From Bin87 sp965116785 (GTDB lineage Bacteria; Chloroflexota; Dehalococcoidia; Lucifugimonadales; UBA3495): a stretch of 64,000 nt of DNA. Shown piece by piece: positions 52,370-61,748 of the stretch; the first letter of the stretch is position 1, and each line of letters starts with the position of its first letter. Below the pieces are notes generated by a model, which was not told the origin of the DNA, searched no databases, and saw only the letters and a list, made by a program, of their open reading frames with translations. The position numbers and the translations under genes were made by a program. The DNA lies in the NCBI GenBank assembly GCA_965116785.1, contig OZ220731.1, positions 3,782,001 through 3,846,000 of the forward strand, written 5' to 3'.

Positions 52370-53605
52370 ATGAAAACGCAGGCTGCTGCTGCAGATGACA
52401 TGACTGACGCCATCGAAATCCCATCATTCTTGGCCGTGGACTTTTACTGCGGAGCCGGCGGTACTACTCGCGGCCTTCTGGACGCCGGCGGTTACGTTAT
52501 TGCCGGCATTGACAAGGACATAGGCTGCCACGATACGTATGTGCTGAACAACCCGAATGAAAAACTGGACGGCGACGATCCGGCATTCCTGGCTCTAGAT
52601 ATGTTCCCGGCTAGTGACGACTATCCACAAGGGCAACAGCTCGAAGTTTCGAAGAAGCTGGAATGGCTGATTCCGATGTACCGGGATCTGGCTCCCGACG
52701 TGCCGTTGCTGTTTGCGATTTGCGCGCCGTGCCAATCGTTTACCAAGTTCGTTCAGCGGCGGATGACTGCCGACCGGTCTCAAGGTCGTCAGCGCGATCA
52801 AAATTTGCTGGCGCAGACCATCCCGTTTGTTGAGAAATTCAAGCCCGACATAGTAATTTCGGAAAACGTAGCGAGCATCAAAAAAGGAAAGTTGCGACAC
52901 ATTTGGACCGATTTCGAATCGCGATTGCGTGATTTTGGGTATTCAGTGGGCGAAGGCGGCGTTTGTGCGTCTCGTTTCGGGGTGCCCCAATATCGTCGCC
53001 GGCGCATCTTGATTGCTATCAAAAAGGAAAAGGTGTCAAATCTAGGCTTCGACCTGCCTATTCCGGACCATGACCCTGAGGCACCACCCAGCCCGTCGGT
53101 TGAAGATGCAATTGCCCACCTGCCTACGCTGCAAGCCGGCGAGTCGTCTGACTCCGTTCAAAACCACGTATGCCGCGACTTGGCCGAAGTAAACCGCTTG
53201 CGGTTGCAATCCGTCCAGCCGGGCGAACCGAACTTCCGGTTCTCGGAATCGCCCTTCGGTGACTTGTCATTACCCTGCCACCGCCGTCTAGATGTAAACG
53301 GCAAGCGTGGCTTCGGCGACGTCTACACTCGCATCCAGCCGGGCCGCCCAGCGCCGACTATCACCACGCGGTTCCACAGCGTTTCTAACGGTCGGTTTGG
53401 GCATTACGAACAGGTGCGTGGCTTGTCACTCCGTGAGGGCGCCGCCCTTCAGTCATTTGGGGATGATTACGAATTCTATGGCGCAGGGATGGACAACGTC
53501 GCTAGGATGATAGGCAACGCCGTGCCGCCAAAGCTGTCCGCTTATATGGCTGAGTGGCTCGTTGGGTTATGGCGTGATGCTAACGCCTCCAGGGAGCAAC
53601 TATGA
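52370..53605 (+). CDS. DNA (cytosine-5-)-methyltransferase
   Basis: 411 residues from ATG at 52370; ATG 52400 is an alternative. C5 motifs in order: I DFYCGAGGTTRGL, IV CAPCQSF with the catalytic Cys, VI ENVASI, VIII QYRRRRI, IX near RPAPTITTR and X GNAVPPKLS. The target-recognition region between VIII and IX is short. It ends with TGA overlapping the next ATG by four bases. Codon and base composition are AT-richer than the neighbours. It should protect host DNA for the nuclease genes that follow. Confidence 0.96.
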   Translation: MKTQAAAADDMTDAIEIPSFLAVDFYCGAGGTTRGLLDAGGYVIAGIDKDIGCHDTYVLNNPNEKLDGDDPAFLALDMFPASDDYPQGQQLEVSKKLEWLIPMYRDLAPDVPLLFAICAPCQSFTKFVQRRMTADRSQGRQRDQNLLAQTIPFVEKFKPDIVISENVASIKKGKLRHIWTDFESRLRDFGYSVGEGGVCASRFGVPQYRRRRILIAIKKEKVSNLGFDLPIPDHDPEAPPSPSVEDAIAHLPTLQAGESSDSVQNHVCRDLAEVNRLRLQSVQPGEPNFRFSESPFGDLSLPCHRRLDVNGKRGFGDVYTRIQPGRPAPTITTRFHSVSNGRFGHYEQVRGLSLREGAALQSFGDDYEFYGAGMDNVARMIGNAVPPKLSAYMAEWLVGLWRDANASREQL

Positions 53606-56037
53606 ACAGCAAGGAAGTTTGCCTCCGCATCTTGGGCGCAGAGTCAGAGCGAGAGGTCAACGAAATCATCGCTTCTGTACCAGAGTTGTCAGACTCCAGC
53701 TGTTGGCACCCGATAGATGGGCGAGAAACCAATTTCAACGTTGTCACCAACCAGGCATCCACTGGTAGCAAAGCGCTTACGGAGCTATGCACTAACATGG
53801 TGGATGCTGTGCTAATGAAGCACGCCCATCAGAAGGGCATCAACCCCACTGGATCCGATGCACCGCAGTCGGTGATCGCGGGAGTGCGCGACCTTGTACA
53901 ACTCCGCGGGGCGCGTAGCGGCGTACTCGCCGAAGTCGACGATCCACGATACTTGCAAGAGTTTGCTGAAAAGAATCTAGTCATCGGTGTAACGGGCGGA
54001 ACACGACGGACCGAATCGCTGTGCTTCACGTTCGCGGATAACGGGGAGGGTCAACATCCGGTCAATTTCGAAGATACATTTCTCTCACTTAGTGAAGGAA
54101 ACAAGAAAGATATCCCTTTCGTGCAAGGCAAGTACAACATGGGATCCTCTGGCGTGCTGACGTACTGCGGTCGGCGTTGGTACAAACTGATTATTTCACG
54201 CCGTTACGACGCCAGTGGGGAATGGGGCTGGACCTTGGTGCGCCAACGTCCAAGTAGTGGTATGCCAATTGCGGATTTTTTCAGGCTACCTGAGGGAATA
54301 CCATCTTTCTCAGCGTCGGTTTTGTACCCGCTCAATTTGAACAGCCGAGAAAGGGACGATAAGGTACACATCAGTACCGGCACCATCATTAAACTGTACG
54401 ATTACCAAATGGAATCGGCGACCAGTTTTAGGAGCATCAGAGAATCGATCAACGAGAACTTGGTTTCCACGGTTTTGCCATTCCGGTTGATGGATTATCG
54501 GCAACGGCCCAACCGACGTCGGGGAGGTCGTAGGGCACAAGGTGTTGACGAACGTCCCGTCAACGGTATGGAGTTTTTGCTGCTTCGTAGGGATGGAGAC
54601 GATGATCCCGAATCTGATGATGAGAACGTCATCTACGAGGCCGGCCGCGAACAGCACATAGGCGACGTTAACCACCCTGATTTAGGTGATATATCTGTAC
54701 GTGCGATAGTCTTGGGGCGCGAACTTCCGGGTTGGCTCAAAGCTCCGCGCAACACGTCAAGAGTTTTCCACGCGGTTAACGGTCAGGTACAGTTCAAAGA
54801 GAACCGAGCTTACTTGTCGTCCCGTTGTAAATTGCCGGGTCTCAAAGACAGGATTGTGTTAATCGTTGACGCCAGCGATTTGTCTGAAGCGGCCCACAAT
54901 GCCGTTTGGAAAGGCGATCGGGAAAACATTAGAGCAACCGGCATCGGCCAACTATACAGGGAGGAAGTCACCAAGCTAGTAGCTGATTCTCGTTATCTGA
55001 AAGATTTACAACAGCGAATCGCGCGAGAAGAGACCGAAAACCTAGCCCAAGACGGCCAGGCCGCTCTATTCCAAAATCTGATTGACAGCGATCCAAGCAT
55101 CGCTCAGCTTCTGCCGGGCGGGGCTCTGGTCACGTTGCCTGGTTATGTCGGCAGGACGGAAGAAAGGCAAGAATGGGAAGGGAAGTACAGCCCATCATTC
55201 CTGGTGCTGGCCGCACGGAGCGTACGAGAAAACGGCGCTGAAATCGCCGTCGATGGTCGACGGAGGGTTGAATTCGAGACGGACGTGGTGAACGATTACT
55301 TTACCCGCCCTGATAACCGCGGGCGTGTGTTCACTAGCGGGCTAGGTGGGAAATTCTCGTATGCCTCCTCTCTCCAAGATGGCAGGCTCTTTATCACGTT
55401 CACGGCTCTTCCGGAACAGGTTTCCGAAGAGGAAAAAGTTTCTTTTACTGTGTCTTTGATTGATGATGCTATGCCGGAGCCGGTTGTGGCAGAACTCAAA
55501 CTGTGCGTAGTTAACACGCGAGTGTCGTCAAGACCGGGCCCTCCGCGCCCGCGAAAACTTGACGATGACGATCCAGATAACGATGGTGACCACGAAACCA
55601 CTGAAGGGCGAACCCTGCCTCCCAGTAAATGGCTCACTAGGGATGGCCGCCCGATCGGGGACGACGAAACCGAAAAGTGGCCGGAAGATTTCACCGACCA
55701 AGACGGAGGCAAGGTCGAGGACCTTGGTGACGTGAGCCTGTATTGCATCAACTATGACAATGCCCATTTTCGCCGTTTCCTCGACCGTGAGCGTAACGAC
55801 ATCGACAAGAAAGTAATCGCCGAGCAGTATCGCATGGGTATGTTGGTCTTGATGATGGGCCTTGAGGACGCCTATGCTAGGATGGAGCGCAGTGATGCCA
55901 AGTCTGCGATTGATGATTGTATCGACGAAATTCGCCGGCTGGTTGCGCAGGGTGCGGCAACTGTCGTCATGTCAATCGCAAAGACACTGCCTACAATCAT
56001 TAACCCGGCTTCTGTTACTGACCCAGACGACGATTAG
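53602..56037 (+). CDS. GHKL ATPase (Hsp90/MutL/MORC-like) in restriction-modification operon
   Basis: 811 residues. The ATP fold is clear: N box ELCTNMVDAVL (Glu61, Asn65, Asp68), DNGEG (146-150) and the glycine lid GKYNMGSSGVLTYCG (176-190). After it come a transducer-like region (to about 360), a mixed central region, an acidic Arg/Asp-rich linker (about 655-685) and a helical C-terminus. It is encoded between a C5 methylase and Vsr, overlapping the former by ATGA. MutL/MORC-like ATPases with this context were predicted to act in restriction systems (Iyer, Abhiman and Aravind, recalled). Expected role: an ATP-driven clamp or sensor that directs the nuclease. Confidence 0.88.
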   Translation: MNSKEVCLRILGAESEREVNEIIASVPELSDSSCWHPIDGRETNFNVVTNQASTGSKALTELCTNMVDAVLMKHAHQKGINPTGSDAPQSVIAGVRDLVQLRGARSGVLAEVDDPRYLQEFAEKNLVIGVTGGTRRTESLCFTFADNGEGQHPVNFEDTFLSLSEGNKKDIPFVQGKYNMGSSGVLTYCGRRWYKLIISRRYDASGEWGWTLVRQRPSSGMPIADFFRLPEGIPSFSASVLYPLNLNSRERDDKVHISTGTIIKLYDYQMESATSFRSIRESINENLVSTVLPFRLMDYRQRPNRRRGGRRAQGVDERPVNGMEFLLLRRDGDDDPESDDENVIYEAGREQHIGDVNHPDLGDISVRAIVLGRELPGWLKAPRNTSRVFHAVNGQVQFKENRAYLSSRCKLPGLKDRIVLIVDASDLSEAAHNAVWKGDRENIRATGIGQLYREEVTKLVADSRYLKDLQQRIAREETENLAQDGQAALFQNLIDSDPSIAQLLPGGALVTLPGYVGRTEERQEWEGKYSPSFLVLAARSVRENGAEIAVDGRRRVEFETDVVNDYFTRPDNRGRVFTSGLGGKFSYASSLQDGRLFITFTALPEQVSEEEKVSFTVSLIDDAMPEPVVAELKLCVVNTRVSSRPGPPRPRKLDDDDPDNDGDHETTEGRTLPPSKWLTRDGRPIGDDETEKWPEDFTDQDGGKVEDLGDVSLYCINYDNAHFRRFLDRERNDIDKKVIAEQYRMGMLVLMMGLEDAYARMERSDAKSAIDDCIDEIRRLVAQGAATVVMSIAKTLPTIINPASVTDPDDD

Positions 56038-56042
56038 TTTCA

Positions 56043-56498
56043 ATGAGCGACTTTCTTAGCAAGGAAAACCGCTCGGTGCTCATGTCCCGCGTTCGAAACC
56101 GGGGAACGTCCGCCGAGCGATTTGTCCGCACAGAGGTATGGAGAGCTGGTTTCCGCTACCGATTGAACGTGCGCAGATTACCGGGAGCGCCTGACTTAGT
56201 GCTGCCGCGCTATAAAACCGCTGTTTTAGTGCAGGGCTGTTTCTGGCACGGACACAATTGCCGCAAGGGACAACGTCGGCCATCAACCAACGTAGAGTTT
56301 TGGAATCATAAACTTGATGGCAACGTGGAACGGGATGCCGCCAATCAAGCCAAGCTTCAGGCATTAGGCTGGAAAGTGCATCTAGTGTGGGAATGCCGTT
56401 TGCAGCAAGATACTGAGGACCTATTGGCGAAACTGCGGAGAACGCGCACGGAGTGTGCAAACACTCCCAACCTTGCCCCCTCACCCACCGCCTGCTAA
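56043..56498 (+). CDS. vsr: Vsr-type endonuclease
   Basis: 151 residues, starting five bases after the GHKL stop. Vsr core: RSVLMSRVRNRGTSAE, RRLPGAPDLVLPRYKTAVLVQGCFWHGH (read in two parts), with Asp in PGAPD and the zinc Cys/His set in GCFWHGHNC, WNHKLDGNVERD and a final LVWECRL. Classical Vsr nicks T:G mismatches made by methylcytosine deamination. Next to a GHKL ATPase and methylase it is more likely the restriction nuclease. Confidence 0.95.
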   Translation: MSDFLSKENRSVLMSRVRNRGTSAERFVRTEVWRAGFRYRLNVRRLPGAPDLVLPRYKTAVLVQGCFWHGHNCRKGQRRPSTNVEFWNHKLDGNVERDAANQAKLQALGWKVHLVWECRLQQDTEDLLAKLRRTRTECANTPNLAPSPTAC

Positions 56499-56552
56499 AC
56501 TGCGGCCATCATTGATACACCCGTACTGCGCACCCGCTAAGGAGCAGCCGTT

Positions 56553-57815
56553 ATGCTGATTGGCCATTTTACCGAGCAGCCCTGGCAGGATGAAAACTCC
56601 GGCCTGATGGGTACCCAGAGCACCGACCTGGGCATCTCCAACAGCCACTACAGGCCCGACATCGGCGCCCAGCTCTACAACCGCTACCTGGACGAGAAGG
56701 TCTACGCCGAGCAGATGGGCTTCGACGCCGTCATGCTCAACGAGCACCACTCCACGCCCTTCTGCATGCAGGGCGTCACCAACGTCGGCGCGTCCATCCT
56801 GGCCCGCATCACCGAGAAGGTGAAGATCATCATCCTGGGCAACGTGCTGCCCATCTGGGACGACCCGCTGTGGCTGGCCGAGCAGCTTTCCATGATCGAC
56901 ATGATCTCCCACGGCCGCCTGGTGTCCGGCTTCGTCCGGGGCGGCGGCCGCGAGAGCTGGTCGCACAACTCGCCGCCCAACTTCAACCGCGAGCGGTTCG
57001 AGGAAGCCCACGACCTGATCATCAAGGCGTGGACCGAGCCCGGCCCCTGGCGTTGGGAAGGCAAGCACTTCCACTATCGCTACGTCAACCCGTGGGCCAA
57101 GCCCCTGCAGGAACCCCATCCCCAGATCTGGATCCCATCCACCGTGTCGGTCGAGACCGTGAAGTGGTGCGCCGAGCATCGTTACCCGTTGGTCCTTCTG
57201 GCCACCCGCCTGGAGCCCACCCGCGAGGCCTTCCAGCTCTACCACGAAATCGCGGCCGAGAACGGGTACGAGTCGGGCACCCAGAACGTGGCCTACCTGT
57301 GGAAGGTGCACGTCGACGAGACCGAGGAGCTGGCCGAGGAGGTCGGGCGCAAGTACCTGTCCGGCGTCAGCAACCCCTTCCTGGCGGGCAACGAGGGCGG
57401 CATCAACCCCGCCATCATGAACCTGCCGGGCCACACGTCGCGCACGTCGCGCCGCCTGTCCGCCGCCGCCTTTGGCCCTGCCGGCCGCTTTGGCACCAAC
57501 CGCCGTCCCTTCGAGGACCAGGTCGCCGACAGCACCATCATCACCGGCACGCCGAAGACGGTCATCCCCAAGATCCGCGAGGTGTTGGAGTACCTGCGGC
57601 CGGGCAGCGTCTTCTTCTGGGACGGCGACGGCGCCATGACCCACGAGGACCAGATGCGCAGCCTGCGGCTCATGGGCGAAGAGGTCATCCCCGCCGTCCG
57701 CGAGATGGGCAAGGAGCTGGAGCTCTACTCCCCCTTCGAGGTGGACCCGCGCACCAACCAGCCCATCGTCGACTCCGCCACCGCCGCGGAGACGGCAACG
57801 ACCACCGCCGACTAG
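56553..57815 (+). CDS. Luciferase-like flavin-dependent monooxygenase
   Basis: 420 residues, ATG after AAGGAG. LLM features: MGFDAVMLNEHHSTPFC, KIIILGNVLPIWDDPLWLAEQLSMIDM, GRLVSGFVRGGGRESW, PGPWRWEGKHFHY, late ITGTPKTVIPKIREVLEYL. Close in pattern to the protein at 22590-23825, probably a paralogue. It stands 55 bp after the restriction operon but has host-like composition, so it marks the right boundary of the insert. Confidence 0.94.
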   Translation: MLIGHFTEQPWQDENSGLMGTQSTDLGISNSHYRPDIGAQLYNRYLDEKVYAEQMGFDAVMLNEHHSTPFCMQGVTNVGASILARITEKVKIIILGNVLPIWDDPLWLAEQLSMIDMISHGRLVSGFVRGGGRESWSHNSPPNFNRERFEEAHDLIIKAWTEPGPWRWEGKHFHYRYVNPWAKPLQEPHPQIWIPSTVSVETVKWCAEHRYPLVLLATRLEPTREAFQLYHEIAAENGYESGTQNVAYLWKVHVDETEELAEEVGRKYLSGVSNPFLAGNEGGINPAIMNLPGHTSRTSRRLSAAAFGPAGRFGTNRRPFEDQVADSTIITGTPKTVIPKIREVLEYLRPGSVFFWDGDGAMTHEDQMRSLRLMGEEVIPAVREMGKELELYSPFEVDPRTNQPIVDSATAAETATTTAD

Positions 57816-57838
57816 GCGGCACGATATCGCGCAAAGCA

Positions 57839-57877
57839 AGGGGGGGCGGGTTTTACACCCGCCCCCCCTCGTATTTT
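57839..57877. terminator. Bidirectional-type terminator between convergent genes
   Basis: A 13-bp perfect stem (57839-57851 with 57857-57869), loop TTTAC, then TATTTT within eight bases. It separates the LLM gene from the convergent Uma2 gene. The core repeats the palindrome at 45867. Confidence 0.8.
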
Positions 57878-57893
57878 GTGTTGGCGCGTCCGC

Positions 57894-58520
57894 CTATCCC
57901 CGTGGCCGTATCCGAGCCGGATGCTCGAACAGCTGCACCAGTGGCAGGCTGAACTCCGGGAAGAGCGGAGTGGTCAGCGTGTCCGCAGCAGTGAGGACGG
58001 CCCGTTCGTGGTAGGTGCCATCCTGACCTACCTCGAGTGCCGTGAGCGTGTCCGCGTCGCCATCCAGGATCCAGTATTCAGGCACACCCGCGGCAGCGTA
58101 CAACTGGCGCTTGCGCACCAAGTCGTCTCCTCGGTTCGTCGACAAGGCCTCCACGACAATGTCTGGCACGCCGTATATGCGCAGCGGGTGCAAAATGCCG
58201 GCTTTTTCAGCGCGCACAACAACAATGTCAGGAGCAACGGTGGTGTTGTCCGATAGAACTACGTCAACCAGTGGGAAAACGTACCCGGCGCCGGCGTCTT
58301 CGATCTGTTCAGAAAGGTTGCGGATGAGCGGTTTCGTCAAATGCTGGTGGTCAAGTGTTGGCTCAGCCACTATATGCAGTTTCCCTTCGTGAAGTTCATA
58401 GCGTGGAAGCACCGTTTCGGGTAACCCAAAAAACTCGTCCAGAGTCAGTCGCATCCCCGCTCGGACGGTAGTTCTGGTGGTCATGGCAACCGACTGCTTG
58501 ATCCGGTGGATTGAGGCCAT
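57894..58520 (-). CDS. Uma2 family (DUF820) putative endonuclease
   Basis: 208 residues from ATG at 58520; the in-frame ATG at 58484 (MTTRTTVRAG) is as plausible and neither has a good ribosome site. Core: LTLDEFFGLPET, VAPDIVVVR, VPDIVVEALSTNRGDD, then VRKRQLYAAAGVPEYWILD, the PD-(D/E)XK arrangement of the family. It is the second Uma2 in the window and only distantly like the one at 21167. Confidence 0.9.
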   Translation of the reverse strand: MASIHRIKQSVAMTTRTTVRAGMRLTLDEFFGLPETVLPRYELHEGKLHIVAEPTLDHQHLTKPLIRNLSEQIEDAGAGYVFPLVDVVLSDNTTVAPDIVVVRAEKAGILHPLRIYGVPDIVVEALSTNRGDDLVRKRQLYAAAGVPEYWILDGDADTLTALEVGQDGTYHERAVLTAADTLTTPLFPEFSLPLVQLFEHPARIRPRG

Positions 58521-58544
58521 ATTTTAGCATTGCGGCCCATAGCA

Positions 58545-59651
58545 TCACGCCACGGCGATCCGTTGCCCCTCGTCGCTGGACTGGCGGATGGCGTCGATGA
58601 ACTTGTGCAGGCCCACCGCGTGGTCGAAGTCAGGGAAGGCATCGCCATTGGCGGTGCCTCGTATGGACGCGGCGAACTGGCTGTACAGCTGGCCCACGTT
58701 GTAGGGCGACCCCGCGGGTATTTCGGGCGCCAGGTGCAGCTCTTCAGAAGGCGTCAGGTCCTGCAGTTCGTTGCTGCCGCCGCGGGCGCCCCGGATGCTG
58801 ACCTGCTGCAACTGCGGCGAGTCCACGGAGACCGCCACCAGCGTGCCTTCCTCGCCGTAGATCTCCATGCGGTAGCCGCTGCCGGCCCACGGCGTGCTGC
58901 CGATCTGCACCGACCCCACGCCGCCGCCCTGCAGGTTCCCGCTGACCAGGATGTTGTCCGGCGATGTCACCTCGAGGTCCTGGCCGGTGTCGGTTTCGTG
59001 CCACGTGGTGGCCTGTGTGCTGACCACGGTGGCCACGTCGGCAAACTCGCCGACGACGCTGCACAGCGCGTCGATGGTGTGTCCGCAGGCGATGGTCAGG
59101 GTATGGGCCCCAAGCTCGTTGTCCCGTTGCCAGGTGCGCCCGGAATCCCGCGACAGCACGCCCTCGCGCATCAGCCGAACGTGGCAGGTCATGACCCGCC
59201 CCACGTAGCCGTCGGCGACCAGGTTGCGCAGGTGCACGATGGCGGGATTGGCCCGCGCCTGGAGACCCACGATGGTCTTGACGCCCTGCTCCCTAGCGAG
59301 GTCAGCCATCTCGATGGCCTCGGCCGTGGTGCGCCCCAAGGGCCACTCGGTGAAGGTGTGCTTGCCGGCCCGCAGCGCGGCAGTGGTCGGCTCGTAGTGG
59401 CTGGGCACGCGCAGCGAAATGGTGGCCGCCTCGATGTCGGCGTCGGCCAGCATCCGGTTGTAGTCGTCCCACGCGCTGCCGGCGTTGAACGCCGCCATGG
59501 CTTCGCTGGCCGATTCCTCCCGCGTGGTGCACACCGCGGACAGGTCGAAATCGGGATGAGCCGCCAGTGCGGGCAGGTGCGCCCGAGGCGACCAGCCCTG
59601 GTGGATGTTGGCGCCGATCAGTCCAATGCGGATGGGCTGCTGAGTGGTCAT
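58545..59651 (-). CDS. Gfo/Idh/MocA family oxidoreductase
   Basis: 368 residues. Rossmann start RIGLIGANIHQGW and AAHPDFDLSAV; the usual EKP catalytic motif reads EWP (TFTEWPLGRT), so the Lys is replaced. GLQARANPAI and the C-terminal beta-sheet domain with GTLVAVSVDS follow. A sugar or inositol-type dehydrogenase fold; the missing Lys makes the reaction uncertain. It is divergent from the aldo/keto reductase gene, with 135 bp between. Confidence 0.9.
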   Translation of the reverse strand: MTTQQPIRIGLIGANIHQGWSPRAHLPALAAHPDFDLSAVCTTREESASEAMAAFNAGSAWDDYNRMLADADIEAATISLRVPSHYEPTTAALRAGKHTFTEWPLGRTTAEAIEMADLAREQGVKTIVGLQARANPAIVHLRNLVADGYVGRVMTCHVRLMREGVLSRDSGRTWQRDNELGAHTLTIACGHTIDALCSVVGEFADVATVVSTQATTWHETDTGQDLEVTSPDNILVSGNLQGGGVGSVQIGSTPWAGSGYRMEIYGEEGTLVAVSVDSPQLQQVSIRGARGGSNELQDLTPSEELHLAPEIPAGSPYNVGQLYSQFAASIRGTANGDAFPDFDHAVGLHKFIDAIRQSSDEGQRIAVA

Positions 59652-59786
59652 GGGAAAGCCTCCTGTGGCGGGCGGGTAGGCGGTAACTGAGGGGTGAATG
59701 CGGGCATCCTAACACAGCGACCAAGTGTCGAATTGAGCAGGATGGTACAATCGCGATGCCCACGAATCCTCGCAACGAGTGCCGCC

Positions 59787-60806
59787 ATGTCCCTACCGCC
59801 GGAATCCCGCCTACGCTTCGTTGACGGCCTGCCCATCTGCCGCATCCTTAACGGTATGTGGCAGGTGTCGGGTGCCCATGGTCGGATCGATCCGGCCTCC
59901 GCTCTCGACGCCATGCTGGCGTACCATGACGCTGGTTTCACCACCTGGGATCTGGCCGACCACTACGGACCGGCCGAGGACTTCATCGGCGAGTTCCGCC
60001 GGCGGCTGGCGGCAGCGCGCGGCGAGGCTGCCCTGTCCGAGATCCAGGCGTTCACCAAGTGGGTGCCACGCCCCGGGCCGATGACTCGGCAGATCGTCGA
60101 GAACAACGTGGATATCTCACTGCGGCGCATGGGTGTGGAACGATTGGACCTGATGCAGTTCCACTGGTGGGAGTACCGCGACAAGCGTTACCTGGATGCC
60201 CTGGAACAGCTGGCGTCCTTGCGCGACGAGGGCAAGATCCACCGCGTGGCCCTGACCAACTTCGACACCGAACGCCTGCGCGAGATCGCAGCCCACGGAG
60301 TCCGCGTGGTGTCCAACCAGGTGCAGTACTCCCTAATCGACCGCCGTCCTGAGGTGCAGATGACGCCGGTGTGCGAGGAGCAACGGGTGTGGCTGCTGCC
60401 CTACGGCGTCCTCTGTGGAGGGTTGCTCTCTGACCGCTACCTGAGTCAGCCCGAACCCGGCCCGACCGAACTGAACACCGCCAGCCTGCACAAGTACAAG
60501 CAGATGATCGACGCCTGGGGCGGCTGGCGGTTGTTCCAGCGACTCCTTGGGGTACTGCGAGGCATCGCGGACAAGCATGACGTCAGCATCGCCAACGTGG
60601 CGGAGCGCTACATCCTGGACAAGCCGGCCGTTGCCGGCGTGATCATCGGTGCCCGTTTGGGCGTGGCGGAGCACATCGCCGAAAACGCCCGGCTGTTCGG
60701 CTTTGCCCTGGATGACGACGACAATGAGGCCATCGAAACCGTGCTGGCGCACGCCCGAGATCTTTACCAAATGATCGGCGATTGCGGCGACGAGTATCGC
60801 CGCTGA
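59787..60806 (+). CDS. Aldo/keto reductase
   Basis: 339 residues from ATG at 59787; an open frame continues upstream without conservation. Catalytic tetrad: Asp and Tyr in WDLADHYGPAE, Lys in FTKWVPR, His in LMQFHWWEY. VSNQVQYSLIDRRPE and the late VIIGARLGVAEHIAENA (NADPH phosphate site region) are typical. It has an HWWEY rather than the usual HW. Starts an apparent two-gene unit with the LLM 36 bp downstream. Confidence 0.93.
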   Translation: MSLPPESRLRFVDGLPICRILNGMWQVSGAHGRIDPASALDAMLAYHDAGFTTWDLADHYGPAEDFIGEFRRRLAAARGEAALSEIQAFTKWVPRPGPMTRQIVENNVDISLRRMGVERLDLMQFHWWEYRDKRYLDALEQLASLRDEGKIHRVALTNFDTERLREIAAHGVRVVSNQVQYSLIDRRPEVQMTPVCEEQRVWLLPYGVLCGGLLSDRYLSQPEPGPTELNTASLHKYKQMIDAWGGWRLFQRLLGVLRGIADKHDVSIANVAERYILDKPAVAGVIIGARLGVAEHIAENARLFGFALDDDDNEAIETVLAHARDLYQMIGDCGDEYRR

Positions 60807-60842
60807 TCCAAAGCACCTTCACCAACGCAATCCGAGGTACCA

Positions 60843-61748
60843 ATGCAAATCGGCGCAATCTTCCCCCAGACTGAGATCGGTCCCGACCCGGCCGCAATCC
60901 GCGACTACGTCGAGGCAGTGGAGGGCATGCAGTTCGACTACCTGTTCATCGCCGACCACGTGCTGGGCGCCGACCCGGATCACCACGAGCACGTCCGGGG
61001 CAGTTACTATACGCACCACAGCGTGATCCACGAGTCGCTGACCACGCTGGCGTTCATCGCGGCTCTGACGACCAAAATCCGGCTGATCACCGGCATCCTC
61101 ATCCTGCCTCAACGCCAGACCGCGCTGGTGGCCAAGCAGGCCGCCGAGATCGACGTGCTCAGCGGCGGACGCCTCACGCTGGGCATCGGCGTGGGCTGGA
61201 ACCACGTGGAATTCGAGGCCCTAGGCGAGGACTTCACCAACCGCGGCATCCGCTCCGAGGAGCAGATTGACCTGATGCGCGCCCTGTGGACGAAGGAGGT
61301 GGTCGACTTCGAAGGTCGTTGGGACACGGTGCGATCCGCCGGCATCAAGCCGCTTCCCGTACAGCGTCCCATACCGGTGTGGTTCGGCGCCGGCGGTTCG
61401 GCTGGCCCGGTGCCCCGGGATGTAGTCTTGCGCCGCATCGCCCGCATGGGCGACGGGTGGTTCCCCAGCTTCGGCCCCGACGACACCGCCCGCGGCGTGC
61501 TTGACAAGATGCAGACCTACATCGCTGAGGCCGGTCGTCAGCCTGCTGATGTGGGCCTGGCCGGACGCATACGGATGCCCGGCAAGTCGCCCGACGAATG
61601 GCTGGCCGAAGTGGAAGGTTGGCAGTCCCTGGGCGGCACGCACGTGATGGCGGAGGCCCGCCGTGGTCCCCTAAGCTCGGTCGATCAGCACATCGACGCC
61701 ATGCGCCAGTTCCGCGAGGTCATACCTGCGGGTTGGGGGCAGGAGTAG
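60843..61748 (+). CDS. F420-dependent LLM-class oxidoreductase (short form)
   Basis: 301 residues. LLM short form resembling the F420-dependent subgroup: MQIGAIFPQTEIGPDP, FDYLFIADHVLG, IRLITGILILPQRQTALVAKQAAEIDVLSGGRL (seen in parts), GVGWNHVEFEALG, PVQRPIPVWFG. Its last 29 bases overlap, convergently, the end of the HigA-like gene. Follows the aldo/keto reductase in the same direction. Confidence 0.93.
   Translation: MQIGAIFPQTEIGPDPAAIRDYVEAVEGMQFDYLFIADHVLGADPDHHEHVRGSYYTHHSVIHESLTTLAFIAALTTKIRLITGILILPQRQTALVAKQAAEIDVLSGGRLTLGIGVGWNHVEFEALGEDFTNRGIRSEEQIDLMRALWTKEVVDFEGRWDTVRSAGIKPLPVQRPIPVWFGAGGSAGPVPRDVVLRRIARMGDGWFPSFGPDDTARGVLDKMQTYIAEAGRQPADVGLAGRIRMPGKSPDEWLAEVEGWQSLGGTHVMAEARRGPLSSVDQHIDAMRQFREVIPAGWGQE

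Noticed and set aside
52370..56498. Housekeeping Dcm/Vsr very-short-patch repair pair
   Set aside because: An intervening, overlapping GHKL ATPase gene and foreign base composition fit a restriction-type operon better than mismatch repair. Repair remains a fallback explanation.
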